NCBI RefSeq assembly: GCF_000315625.1
Contig: NW_005434604.1
Coordinates: 197,643-261,642 of the forward strand
Origin: Guillardia theta CCMP2712
Taxonomy: Eukaryota > Cryptophyceae > Pyrenomonadales > Geminigeraceae
Length of the DNA stretch: 64,000 nt
Reading direction: 5' to 3'
Below the pieces are notes generated by a model. That model did no database searches. It had not been told where the DNA came from and was given only the letters and a program-made list of their open reading frames with translations. This document shows, piece by piece, positions 10,878-23,300 of the stretch. The position numbers and the translations under genes are program-made. Each line of letters opens with the position of its first letter. Positions within the stretch are counted from its first letter, which is position 1.

Positions 10878-12748
10878 ACTTCCTACCAGATTATTCCTTC
10901 CTCTTCTTCACCTACCTCCTCTTGCTTCTGAACCTCCAAGCTTTTTCTCCTTGCCTTACGAACGACTCAGATGAGTTCATCGCCTTTGAAACCTCCTTCC
11001 TCCGCACCAGCAGCTTGTTCGATCGCCGCAAGGAGGAGGTAGCGCGGCTCTATGACACCCTCGAGAGGGATCTTACCTGCCATGGCGTGACGGCGGTTGA
11101 AGACAAACTGCAGGAGGAAGTGCCGGAGACTGTCCAGTACCTGATCCGTGCGGGCATGCACGTATGGATCCTGACGGGAGACAAGCTTCAGACTGCCCTG
11201 ACCATCGCCTATTCCTCCTCCATCATCTCCTCCGACATGGCGCTCTCCGTCATCGACTCGTCCACCTGGGAGGAGCTGGAGCAGGAGCTGAGGAGAGCGA
11301 GGGAGGAGCCGCCGGGGCCGCAAGGGAAGGCACTTGTGATAGGAGGAGCCGCTCTCGCGCTTGCTCAGACGAGAGCGGAGGAGGAACTGGTTGCGCTCTG
11401 CCAGGCATGCACAGTCATCGTCTGCGCCCGCTGCGCTCCCGTGCAGAAGGCGCAGGTGGTGGACCTGGTGATTCGGAAGCTCAACAAAGTCTCGCTAGCC
11501 GTGGGGGATGGAGGGAACGACGTTCCGATGATCCTGGCGGCCAACGTGGGCATCGGCATCATGGGGAACGAGGGGATGCAGGCGGCTCGGTCCTCCGATT
11601 TCGCCATCGGGGAGTTCCGGCACTTGAAGAAGCTGCTGGCAGTGCATGGAAGACATTCCTGCCTGCGCACGTCGGAGCTGATCAAGTACTCCTTCTTCAA
11701 GAACATCTGCTTCTGCTCCCCCCAGGTTGTCTACTTCTTCTACACGCTCTTTTCCTCCACCACCATCTACAGCGCCTGGATCATCCTGGGGTTCAACATC
11801 ATCTTCACCGGGCTTCCTCCCTTCGCTCTCGCCATTTTCGAGAAAGACCTGACGCATGACGTCATCTCCCTCTACCCCGAGCTCTACTGCACCAGCGACA
11901 GGAAGCAGCCCCTCAGCCTCTGGTCCTTCTTCGTGTGGGAGCTTCAGGCTTTCCTCCAGGGCGTCGTCCTCACCCTGGGCATCATCTACTCCATGGCGAG
12001 CTTTCAGACTGCCCCCTACGTGGAGGACGGGAAGGTCGCGAGCGCGGACGGTGTCGGGATGCTGCTGGCAGAGGCGGTTGTCTGGGCTGTGACGCTCAAG
12101 ATCATCGTGTTCCTGCGGCACTGGACCATCATCACGCACGTTTGCATCTGGCTCTCCCTCTTCGCCTTCTACATGGTCCTCCTCATCCTCAACACCTTCT
12201 TCTGCCCTCTGTCTGCCTTCGGCGACTCGAACCCTGTCTCCACCTGCGGGACTGTCGACAACGAGGTGCTCAGGAGCACGCACAGCTGGCTTGTCGTCAT
12301 CCTCTGGGTATTTGAGGCTGCTTGCTCGTCCCCATTCCCCCATCTCCTCTCTTCCACTTGCTCCTCCGCCCGCCTCCCCTCAACATCGCTTCTCCCTTCC
12401 AGCCCCCCCTTCACTTCCCTCTTCCCACCTGTCCTCCCGCTCCCCCATCTCATCAGGCTGCCTACAGGTGTCTGTCGTGCTGCTGTCGGATGTCGCCGTC
12501 GCTTACATCAGGAGAACTTTTTATCCTCAACCATGGCAGGCAAGATTTGCAGTCTCAATCCTCCTCTCCATGACGTGCCCGTAGATCCTCCAAGAGGAGC
12601 TGATCCTCAATCAGGGAGCTCGTCTGCGAAGAGCGACAGAGTGAGTGAGATTCTTCCTCCTGCTACGATGCTCGTGACTTGTCGCAGTCCAAGTCAGCTG
12701 CCTGTCGTTCATTCCCCCACTACCGCCAGCCTGGCATACATCAGCTGA
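7489..12748 (+). CDS. P4-type ATPase (phospholipid flippase)
   Basis: The protein should move phospholipids to the cytosolic leaflet of a membrane. About 18 exons join in frame,  beginning 7489-7582 and 7640-8111. Visible order: N-terminal KTTKYNIITFLPKNL, typical of P4-ATPases, two transmembrane helices, an actuator loop with SNLDGERNLK in place of the usual DGET, transmembrane segment 4 with IPLSLMVTLEV, phosphorylation site DKTGTLTKN (about 9438), nucleotide-binding SSPDE and LLSKGAD, DKLQEEVPET, TGDK, hinge GDGGNDVPMI, then a membrane domain with six predicted helices. The C-terminus is short. One intron (12540-12584) begins with GC rather than GT; a strong GTGAGT donor at 12641 leads to the final exon, which stops at 12748. 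Two introns carry long simple repeats. Start: MMHAPQPDNF, with an in-frame stop just upstream. The CDC50 subunit such enzymes normally need is not in this window. Confidence 0.95.
10281..10410 (+). repeat. 16-bp purine-only minisatellite in flippase intron
   Basis: About seven tandem copies of GAGAGAGGAAGGGAGG, with one copy carrying a single T, lie inside an intron of the P4-ATPase gene between exons ending near 10152 and starting near 10461. The coding strand is almost purely purine over about 130 bp. Confidence 0.9.
10826..10880 (+). repeat. GCTCCT hexamer repeat at an intron start
   Basis: About eight GCTCCT units begin immediately after the donor of a flippase intron (10826-10970). The intron is open in two frames, which creates false poly-leucine and alanine-proline reading frames that do not belong to the protein. 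Confidence 0.85.
12540..12584 (+). other. GC-AG intron in the flippase gene
   Basis: The donor is CAG followed by GCAAGA and the acceptor is CCGTAG. Removing these 45 nt joins PQPWQ to ILQEELILNQGARLRR in frame, as expected for a P4-ATPase tail. Reading through would stop within 15 codons. Confidence 0.7.
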
Positions 12749-13056
12749 GCAACCGACCAAAATTTTCCTCCGCTCCTTCCCTTCTTCTCTACTCGCTCAC
12801 CATCCCTATCTTGTAAGATTGTATGCTTCACCACCAATGTAAAAAGTCCTAAAAGCTCCTGTCTGTTTATGAAAACATTGAAGCCATCCTGTTCTACATT
12901 TGACTGCGATAAAAAAGAAAGATAAATGATGCAAAAATTTGCGCTGCTGTCCTGCCGACCTGCTGCCCTGCGGTCGGCAGGGCGAAAACACAAAATTTGA
13001 GAGGGTGGAGGGCCAGCCGAGAGCTTCACTGCATGAGGACGATTAAGGGGTTGACA
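12749..13056. other. Convergent intergenic region
   Basis: These 308 bases separate the stop codons of the flippase (+) and the RING protein (-). A short GC-rich inverted repeat (CCGACCTGCTGCCCTGCGGTCGG) near 12956-12979 is the only structure I see. Confidence 0.5.
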
Positions 13057-15286
13057 TCAGTGAACACTTGAGAGGAAGCAATCTCCATAGACGGCACCAA
13101 GATCGGCCCTCCTGCACTCAACGATCAATACAGGGACGAGGATGCTGCCCTGGTCGTACCTGGGAGGAGAGGAGGGGTGACGGGAATGGCTCCCATCGCT
13201 GCGATGGGTTGAAGAGTGGGAGAGCCTTGGAGCATCGTCAGAGGACAAGGACAGGGAGGAGTCTCTTTTACCTGAATCCACTGTAGGAATGTTTGGGTTG
13301 AGAGCGCTCGCGATGATGCGAGGGTGGGGCCCGGTGGGAGGGGACATGTTTTCAAGCACGTGCCATGCGCTGGAAGAGAGAGATATGCTGCTGTAGATCG
13401 ACTGGTCAGAGAAACTTTGATCTTCATCAGAAAGAGATGCACCTGTTGGACCAGTCGGGGGATCCATACATAGGAATCACAGCGTTGGACTGGAAGACAA
13501 CAAGTCAAAATGGTTGTCTGCAGTGCACGGCAATCACCTGTATGCTGGTGCTGCGATGAGCATTGTTGGCAGGGTGATTGCTCGAGGCAACAGGACTTGT
13601 CCATGCTCTTTGTGTTGGTCCAACTGAAGTACTCTGTGGAGTCCATGAAGTTCCGTGCAAATTTCCTGGGGTCATGAGTGAATCTGCCGCCTACTTCACA
13701 TGGAGCGAGTAACCTTGTGTACTCGGCAGAGGCTCGGGGACTCGGTCAAGCCTTGGGTAATCTTGAGACAACACACCGAAGGAGGCCGGGTTGGAACTTT
13801 GGCCTGGTGAGGAGGACCCGATCGAACTGGAGCAGTAAGTGAGCATTGGTTGCTGAGAAGCGAAACAAGAGACCTCGTAGTCTGCCCTTGACCAGCAGGG
13901 ATCGTATTCGTATGAGGCAATTCACTCCCGTCCTCGTTTCTTTGCTGCAGCGCCTCATTGGCCCTTTCCAAGAGCCTTCGGTATACCTCCTCAGTCAACA
14001 CCGGTATCCTTGATTGAAGAAGATCAGGAACAGCAAGAATCTGACAGAAAGAGTACCTAGCCGCTGACGATGATTGATGAGCTTGGGATTGGGAAGCATC
14101 TGAACCATCTCCTTGTACTTGTTGAAGCGCTTCGTTGGCTCTCTCTAGCAACCTTTGATATTCTGCCGCAGTCAGGACGGGAATGTTGCTGGATGGACTG
14201 AGGACAGACAAGACATGTTACAAAGGATTCAAATCAGTCTGGAATTCAGCTCACCCTGAGCTTTGAGAATTCAGAGCATTATTCGGCGCAGGCCTGAAGC
14301 CGTTGGAACTTTGCGGATTCTGAAGGTTGGTAGGATTGATGGGATTAAGGTTGCCGTTCACGTTCGGAAGAGAGTTTGGTATTGGAAGAGGCCTTGCATT
14401 CATGTTTGGAGGTGCAACATTGTTCAATCCATTGGGCGGTTGCGGAAGGCTGCTATAAATATTACATCGTGAAAAAAATATGATGAAAAAGAATAAGGAG
14501 AGTATGACATGGGAAACAGACCTGCTTGGACCTTGGATCATAACAGGGCGAGTGGTGGTGGTTGTAACAGTCTCATAGTCGCTACCTACCTCTGAACGGA
14601 CTTCTACCGTTGTCGTGCTAGCAGGAACCCACTGTGTTATCGGCATCCACTCGATCGTTGTAGTCCTCGTTATGATCACTTCACGTTGCTCTGTTGGCGC
14701 AGGCGGTGACAGCTCGTGTCGGCACTTGGGGCAAGTTGTCTTCATACTTAGCCATCGCCCAACACACTCGCTGTGGAAGAAGTGTTGGCACGGGAGAACC
14801 ATGACTTCTTCGTCATCTTCATAGCCGCACTGACATACTTCACATAGCCTGTCGTCCTCCTCCGTGTCGATTTGAAGACCAGGTATGATGAGTCCTGCAG
14901 AATGCGGGCATCCTTTCTGGGCATCAGTCGATTCAGACTTGTCTTTCGCATCAGATTCCTGCTTCTCATTCTGTTTCTCAAGCTCCCGAAGTATAGCATC
15001 TGCATATTTCATGCGACAGGTATCTCGGTCTAGCACCTCCTGGGGGACACCAGTAAAAACATCATTGGAAGACTCCACAGCTCCATTGAGAGATGCTATG
15101 ACAGAGTTTGCATCCGAAGAGCGGATGTAAACCGGAGCCAACGGCCTGTGGTTAGGATGCGAGGTGCCTTCACCTCGTAAACCCTGGAGACCCACAATCA
15201 GCTCTATTGCAAAGGATGTAACACCAAATCAAAGTTGAAGTGACTTTCACCTGCTGATTGCGGTGTTCTTCTCGACTATCTGTCAT
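13057..15286 (-). CDS. RING-H2 finger protein with duplicated helical motif
   Basis: Probably an E3 ubiquitin ligase. Exon 1 (15286-15251) reads MTDSREEHRNQQ and joins exon 2 at 15183 in frame. Exon 2 carries a RING-H2 domain at about 14870-14730: CEVCQCGYEDDEEVMVLPC, HFFHSECVGRWL, then CPKC, so the zinc ligands run C-C-C-H-H-C-C-C. A threonine-rich stretch and an Asn/Pro-rich stretch follow. Two successive exons each encode a near-identical unit: IPVLT, then Y.RLLERANEALQQ, about 35 residues apart. The rest is Ser/Pro-rich and low in complexity, with several 41-60-nt introns. Because more than one frame is open there, the last exons and the 3' end (given as 13057) are provisional. No transmembrane segment is seen. 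Confidence 0.8.
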
Positions 15287-17369
15287 TTTCCAACGCTCGC
15301 ACGGTTAGAAGCCTCAACTGAGAACATTCAAGTCAGTCCTTGCAGCCTTGCAACAAGTAGGGACATTTCTTGTCAAGTCTGTAATGCCTGGGATAATTTT
15401 GGAGGCTGTCATCAGCACTGGTACTGATATGCGTGAATAGATGTGAAATCATTGATCGTGTATACTTCTTTGATCCTCAACAGCAAACAAGAAGCAACAA
15501 CATCTATCTTCGTGCTTAAGATGCAGACAGAGAAAAGCAGCATCGAGGACAACTTGAGCACGAGAGATGGAAGTCATGCAAAGGTTGGTCCACTTTTGAT
15601 ATGCACAGCTTTAGCTCATTCAACCAAAACAACCATGGAGTCTCATATCAGCAACAATATAGCGGCAGGGGGAAGCAGTTTCGAGGTAAGTGCATCGAAA
15701 TGTACCGAAAGCGCCTTCAGCAGAACAAACTCTGTGTGAGAGGAAAGATACAAGAGGTTTGAGAGGTGAATGAATGTGGGACGATGAAGATCATCAATTG
15801 TGTTCAATGATATGGCGATGAGCGAGGGTGATGGTAGAAACAGTCCTTAGGATCGTCATGAAACCGCTCCTGAGGGTTGCACCATTGCGATGCGCTAACC
15901 CTAGGAATGGGGACAGGAGGGCCCCAATTAGTGGGGTGGGGTGATCAATCACCCATATCTTTGATATCCAAAGTACCGGTACTGATGATTGAAAACGAGT
16001 CAATCGGTGCCTTTCGGGGGTAGGGGGTAGTCTTCTCATCGGGGTGATATTTACGAGATCTCTAATGGGTAGATGGTGGGGGTGATGAAGGGGCCACAAG
16101 GGGGTGAGGGACGGGCATGGAGCTGGGGGGTAGGGTGGTTGACTCCGTCAGGTTTGAACGCCTTTGGGTGGGTAGCAATGTCGGTTGTTCCAAGGGGTGA
16201 GGGTACTTTTCGCGGGAAAGAGGGGTGATTCATCTGGAAGGGTATTTTTTCAATAGCAAGATAGGGGTGGTCATGTGAATCATTGCATTTCCTCAAGAGA
16301 CGCACCACCTACCTACCACCTTGACAAACGTACCCCTACCTGTCCAGGTCAAACGTCAACCATCCGACTGTACCCCTGATCATATGACTACAGCTCAGCT
16401 ATCACCTACCGGTACTTAACAGTGCCCACCCCCGTCATGGGAACCCTCCACAGATGTCATCTCCAGTCCTGTGCCTTTTCACGCAAAAAATCCTTTAAAA
16501 AAAAGCAAGGACAACCACCGGTACTTGCGAAATATATTACAGGGGTCCTTGTATCTTGTGAAGGGAGGTCGGTATGGTTGCGGCCATGGGAGGTGGTGGG
16601 GTTGTGTCCTGTCGGGGGTGGGGTTCCGAAGGAGCGAGGAGGGGTGGGGTAGAAGCAGGTCAATGTGTGCAACGAAGAGGAAATATCCGATTTGTTTTCA
16701 AGGTTCAAAATATTTTTTTATATCTTGAATTTACAGAAACATATTTGAGTCTGCGCAAGATATTTGGAAAAGAGTCCCGCGGGGCCGTTTAAAAAATATT
16801 TTAAGAAGTTCTTTTTCGAGCGAAACCGGCACATCAATCGAATGAAATCGAATCAAACCGCATGTTCCCCTGCAAGCGGCCCGCCCGGGCCGCCCCCCGG
16901 CCCCCGACTCTCAGTGTTAGTGAGTCACCAGGCTGACCCGACGGTACCGTCGGGGGACGGAGCACAACTGGCAAGTTTGTTAGACTTGTACTAAGCCAAA
17001 GTAATGCAGACATCATATCGACATCAGGTGCAACAAGCCAGCCTTCATGAGTCACAGTCGGATAGACCGTGCTGTATGCTTAGCACTGCGTCTGAGGGCG
17101 GCCGGCACCGAAAACACAATTGGTTTACAGGTGCCGGGCGGCCGGCAGTACTATGCATATCGGATCAACACACCCGCTGGCCACCGTTTTTGTTAGCTCG
17201 GCGCTATCTGACTGGCACGGCTGGCATGCGATCCATCAGACCGCCAGATTAATTCGGAAGTCCGACTGGCCGAGTCGAGTCTGAGCAGCCCTTTCATACT
17301 GACGGTTTGCTGACTCTCAGTGAGAGAGTTCAAGAGGTATTTACATACTAGTACAACATGATCTACCGA
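15287..17369. other. 2.1-kb repeat-rich spacer
   Basis: The left part (15520-15670) has a short open stretch on the + strand starting MQTEKSSIEDN that could be a small gene, but the splice sites are weak. From about 15880 to 16720 the DNA is crowded with GGGG and CCCC runs and has three TACCGGTACTT-type sites (15973, 16407, 16516). From 16860 to 17150 it turns very GC-rich, with a perfect palindrome at 16937-16954 and a near-perfect inverted repeat around 17097-17146. No transposase or RNA gene was recognised. Confidence 0.5.
16937..16954. repeat. Perfect 18-bp GC palindrome
   Basis: CCCGACGGTACCGTCGGG equals its own reverse complement. It lies in the GC-rich part of the spacer downstream of the giant lipid-transfer gene. 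Confidence 0.85.
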
Positions 17370-20300
17370 CTACTTGTCAGTGACGCCGTGCGGGTCCATG
17401 CCCTTGAGACGCGCGTTGACCTGGTCGAGGATCTTCTCGGAGTTCTGTATGATCCCCTCGTGAAGCTGTTGCCGCAGTCTGTCAGGAGCGAAAGATCGCG
17501 CGCAACCCTTACCATCCCAACTATCGTCTCTCTCTTGCGGATCCCAAGCCAGCTCAAGATCGTTATGATGTCAATCGGCACTTCACTGATGGCCGCGATC
17601 GGTGGTTCAAGCTTGAACTTCAAGCACCTTCATCAGGATTGTGAGCCTGAGCCCCGCGAGACACGACCGCATTTGGCGCACCTGTAGTCGAGCTTGAGGC
17701 CTTGCGTCAAGTTCTTCTCACGCTGCAATGAAGATCGACTTTGAGATTCTGAGAGAGGAGAAAACAAGTCGTTCAGAGGAGGATGATCGAAGTCTGAGGA
17801 CATGTCGTCTCTCCTTGAGTTCTGAAGCTTTCCGTCAGTTCTCATCATCCAGTGCAGACGCAAGGAAAAACCTTGTATCGTTTGAACAGCTGCTGTAGAT
17901 ACTCGTATTGATAGAAGTCCACATTGACCTCGATGGGAGATTTGAAGTTTGAGTCGAATTCACAATGAACAAGTTTCGAGCGGTTTTTGCCACCTGCAAA
18001 GAGCATCAGACGCCACAAGCAGGCTGATGAGTACAAATGATCACCGCTACAAATCTGTATGGTAGACAAATCGATCGTAATGTCGGGAATGTGAACGATG
18101 TAGTCAGCGCCAAGATGTCGCATAACACCCTGCTTGATCCTGTTGCAAGTGATGTCCTGGTTGCAAGAATCAACAGGAGGGCACCAAACGACACGTCAAC
18201 TGACCTTGGAAGGCGGGCCTTTGCTTACTCGTATGACATACACCATGTTTGCTTTCAGTTGCAAGAAGCGATACATATCAGATTCAGCCTTGGGACAAGT
18301 CAGCGCAACATTTCACGTGAGATAGTCCTTTATCCTACCAGGTTCTCTTCCATCTGGAAGTTCAGAACAACATCGTGGATGGATACTTGACAACACTGAA
18401 CACCCTCCGCTATGCTGCTGTCGAAACAGGTGACGTGTATCTCTTCACCTACGATGGCAATCGCTCCCATCACCTGCAGGAGGGATCAGAGAGCCCTGGA
18501 CTCCTCCAACAACAGGGATCCCTCCTCACCATCTGTCCTTCCGAGACCTGAGTTTGACTCGGGTGCAACGCTTCCTTGAATGATTTCTTCCTCTCCTTCA
18601 CCTGTGTCTCGTACTCCGCGTCCGTCGTAAACGCTGAGAAGGATCTTGACAGATGTTGATGAGCATTCTTCCCAGCTGCATCTCCATTGGGGGCCTTTAG
18701 AAAGGACCAGTGAGTAGTGGGGGAGCGAACAAAGACCAAGAGGAACCTTCCTAGCAGTCTTGTTGCTTGTCTGGAGGGCAGATGACATTCTCTTCCAGAT
18801 GCTCATCAGGGTCGGAGTTGTCTCACTTGAAACGTGAATCAACAGACGAGAAAATCTGAAATGATCCATTAGTTATATCTGAGGAGGTAAGTGTGGATGC
18901 TCTTCAACACCTCAGGAGCAGCTTGGAAACAGGATCCCCTTCGTGCCCATGACCTGGGAAGCTGCTGTTGATGGCTGCATGCGTGTCGTTGGACCTGAGC
19001 TCAAGCACTTTGGAGCCATCCAGGCTAAGAAAAAGAATGTCAAGAGATCTCGCGATCAGTGTCGGATGGACCTCAGGTCGCAGAAGGCGTACTTCGAGCC
19101 AGCGATCAGCGACATTGCTCTGAGGTGCCATGTTGTTTAGAGGAAGGCAAGCAAACATATGCATGACTGGCCAAGCAAACATATGCATGACTGAGGTCAT
19201 CACCTGTTCATCTTCTCGTCCGGCTCCGTCTGCTTCAAGAAGTATCCTTGCTGAAGAGCGCTCGCGATCTTCAAGAGAGAATCGTCTCTCATGGGGCTTT
19301 CAACTCTGATCATATCTGGTGTAACCAGGTCACAACTCTCCGCTTGTTCCAAGTCAAATTTCACCGAGAGTGCAGGAGGCGATGCCTTCCTGCTGCTGCA
19401 GCCCCGCCTTGTCTCGATCCAGCGATCCCTTGTCGAAGTAGAAGGTGATGGGATGGGCCCTCCGCTCGTCCATGCCGGGTTTGTTGCTCAACCTGGCATG
19501 ACCTAGGGGATGCTCGACGGCAACGTTGCACTCCTTGACTTGCACAGACAAGCGAAAGAAAGATTTCTTTCGCTCCTTCACGCGCGAGATGAACGAACGA
19601 CGTGGAGCGACGAGGTTGCCAGCTTTGTGAGGAAGGGAGATGTTCTTGCCAGCAACCAACCAAGATTCAAGCAGCGACGAAGCATTGAACATGGATCGAA
19701 TGTTGACAAGGCCCTTCACTGAGACCAAGGTCGCGATGAACGACGTCAGCAGCTGATTGTTGTTCTCGAAGGAGGTGGCGGATGCCGAGATGCCTTGGAA
19801 GCTGACGTAGGAGTCAGGATGAGCTCCTTCCCTCCTCACCATGGTCGAGTCGATCTGTTGCTGGACAAGTTTGAACGTCACCTGCTCCACGTTGAGGCAC
19901 AGGTACCTCCAGACTCCATCCGCAAGGTGCATCGTCCCCTCCCGAAGTTGCTCCCGCGAGCTGAAGCAGGTCATGAGGTCGAGCTTCTGGATGGAGAGGA
20001 CGGCGAAGAGATCGCGATTGTCGAGCTCGGGCTTTCCTGACTCCACGGCTGACAGTCTGACGTCGAAGGACGCGAACCGCATGGAGTAGACCGTCCTGTT
20101 CATCAGCATCTTGATAGCGCCGCGCTGCTGTCCCTTCCCTTCGCTCCTTGCGGATCGGGCTTCAGGAGTCACAGACAGAGGAGGGCTGGACTTTGAGGCT
20201 TGAATACGACTCGTGTACTGCGAATGCAGACTGAGGACTTCATTGAGAAAGTCGAGGACGAGGGGAGAAAACCAGAGCTCCCGTACGTTTCCCTGCTTAT

Positions 20301-23300
20301 CTCGAGGCATGCGCATCTCACAGACTATGAGGGTGTCCGGGAGGCTGAAAACTTCCCCGTCGATATCAATCTGCGAGTTTCCTTTCCACCTCCAAGGGAT
20401 CTGAGAGTTTTCTCTGTCCGCCTTGCCTCCGAATCCCTTCATAGCAAAGAACAACTTGCCGCAGGCCGCGATGTCAAACTCGGGGAAGGGAACGCAAAGG
20501 AGAATGTCAGGCTCCTCGTTGCTATCAGGCTTCTTGGGTGCGACTTTGTGCCTCCTCCGGGTGTCGCTTCCTGCTTTGTGATAGATGGTGAGGATGCCCG
20601 TCGCTGAATGAAGCGACAAGTTCAACTTCACGCATCTGAACTTCTTCTCAGACTTCAAGTCCATCAGCCTCAGCGTGCTTCTCTCCGCCGGCTCCGTCGC
20701 TGCTTCCTGGTCCTCCTCGACGTTGTCGGGGTCGGGTGATTGTTGGTAGTAGGGAGAGTCGAAGGCTCTGTGGATCCCCCAGGAGTTGTGGAACTGAAAG
20801 AAGCTCTCGACCGTTTGCGAGTCCATCTCCATCTCGAAGGAGGGAAGCGACATGACTAGACAAACTTCGAGCTCCTCGTACGCTGCTCCTGTCGGCTGCT
20901 TGGCGATGAGACTGAAATCGCCCGAGGCCTCTTTCAGGATGAACCCGTTAGCACTCAGCAGCTTTCTCAGATGATCGTAAGACTGCAGGCTGTCAGGAAG
21001 CTTCAACTTCTCGGACGAGAAGCCGACAGCAAGGTTCTGGAAGTCCAGGTGTGACAGCATCATTCGGTCGAAGGTGGAGGACGAGGACGAGGACGAGCTC
21101 TCTGCACTGAGGTCAATCATATGCAGGCAGGCTATCAGAGATCGAGCGTTGTGCAAGCCAAGCCTGTCCTGTTGCTGTTGATCTCTTATCGACAAGAAGC
21201 TCTGGAAGTAATCAGACGCTTTCGCCTTCTCGTCGACGGTGAAGCAGAAATCGTTGGAGATCTCATATTCGTAAACCATGGAGATCACTGTCTCCCGCAG
21301 CTCGACATGCAAGTAGATGTTGTTCATCAAGCTCTCGTGGTTCTTGTTCATCAGGCGGCTGCCGGCTGCTGTCTTCCCGGAGTTGACCATCCGCTTGATC
21401 GACTTATCCAGGGCCTCGAGGTGAATCGCTTTCCTCTGCTCCTGGTATGCCTTGTATGCCTCGACGTAATGGTTGCCAAACTCTATGAACGTCCGCACGC
21501 AACCAGGACGTGCGACGATCGTCGTGTTCCTGATAAAGATGGAGAGCTTGTGAGGAGATCCGACCTTTTCCTCTCGTGACGGCAGCCAGGTCACCACGTC
21601 CTCTTGGAGGTCCGACGACATCGCCGTCTCCCCTGCGTAGTTCTGCACCTTGAGGTTGGTCGTCATCTGAGCTTGGATCAAGTTCTTTTTCTGCTTCCTC
21701 TTGGGACCTGACGCGCTGGCGTCTCGAGGGGTGGAGGACGAAGCCTTCACGGAGGTAGAGGTCAGTGCCAGGGTGAAGCCGTCCAGGGCAACCCTCCACA
21801 TCGATGAGCTGTGAAGAGACGAGCTGGGCTTCAGCTCAGCCTGCACGGAGATCAACCCCGTGTCCAGCATGAGCGAGGCAGACGGGGAGGCAACTCTCAG
21901 CCGAATGCCCATCATCACAAAGGTGACGTGGAAGGTGATGCGAGATAGAAGCACCCGAGAGTCGCCGGAGGGAGAGGAGGAGTACCTCTTGGCGTATTTC
22001 TCAGCTTCCTGCAGGAAGACGTCGATTTCGTTCTTCATCGTCCTCTGGATCTCCAGGAGATGATTGAGGATTTCAGCTCGGACCTCGTTGCACACCTGCT
22101 CGACAGAGACCAGCAACTTGATCTCACTCACCTCAGTCGCCCTGCCCTCCGTCCTTCTCTCCCCTCCCTTGTGCAGCCTCCCGTCAAACGCGGCCCGGCC
22201 TCCGTTGGTAAGGACTTCCGTCACCAGGTGAATCTCAGGGAGGGCGATGGCAGGATGCCTGTCCTTGCCCCCTCCCTGCTTCGAGCTCCGGAGGTTCCCC
22301 TTGTGGACCCTCATAGTGATCAGCGAGTGCGCTTGACGGTTCATCGATTCTCTCATCACTTCATCGTAGTCGCACAGGACGTATCGGCGCCAGGTTGTGC
22401 TGAGCCCGTCAGCTATGACGTAGTTCAGGGAGACGTCTTGTAGAACCTTCACGCTAGCGCGCAGACTCTGCACACGGAGGATGAGCTCGAGGACCGAGTT
22501 CCCGTGACCCCCCTGGCCTCCCCCGTCCAGTCCTGAACGGATAGACGCGATCTCAATCTTGTTGGAGGGAGGGAACCACGCGTAGACGAGCTTCTGGAGC
22601 AGGTTGCCATCGACCTTGTTGAGGGAGACGTCGAGGACTTGGAGCTCTTTGATGTCTAAGATCCCTCCCGTCTCCTCGTGCTCCTGCTCCGTCACTGCAG
22701 CCCTCATAGTTTCCTGGAAGTTCTTCACACCTGCAGCGCCCTTGGTCTGCTCGGATGATTGACGAGCAGGGAAGACTGAGCAAGTCTTGACGGACAGATT
22801 GATCTCCCTGCCGACGATCGACCCCAACGACGAGAACTCGTCCTCTGCTATCTTCTCAACTTTGACCTCTATGGTCTTGATCTGTGACGAGACTCCCGTC
22901 TTCATCTTCTTTCCCTGCTGCTCCTTCGCGTCCCCAACGTCGGTGAGCAGGAGGGAGATGGGCGACATCACCAGCATTACCCGCCCGACGTGAGGGAGGT
23001 CGGCACACAGCTCCACATCAAGTTGGCAGTAGACGTGGATCTTAGTGTTGGTCTTCCTCCTCCTTGTTTTGGCTGTTTCCCCCTCCGACGGCTTCGCAAT
23101 CAGGTCCGACAGCAAGTTGCTGATCGCCAGGGCGTTCTCAACGGCCGAGAAAGAGGGCAGAGAGTTGCTCCTCCCGTGGGCTGCGAGACCTCTCATCCCC
23201 CTCATACACTTCTTGTCCCCCTGCGTTGAGAGGGCGGCGGCAAACGTCATTGGCTCCTTCCTGGTGTCCTTGGGCATGTCCACCCGTTTCAGAACCCCCT

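Noticed and set aside
10802-10975. Poly-leucine and alanine-proline reading frames running into the flippase exon
   Set aside because: They are translation of the GCTCCT repeat inside an intron; the true exon begins at about 10971 and joins upstream coding with the correct phase.
15880-16720. Interstitial telomere array
   Set aside because: The G runs have no fixed repeat unit; spacing and sequence vary too much for a telomeric repeat.
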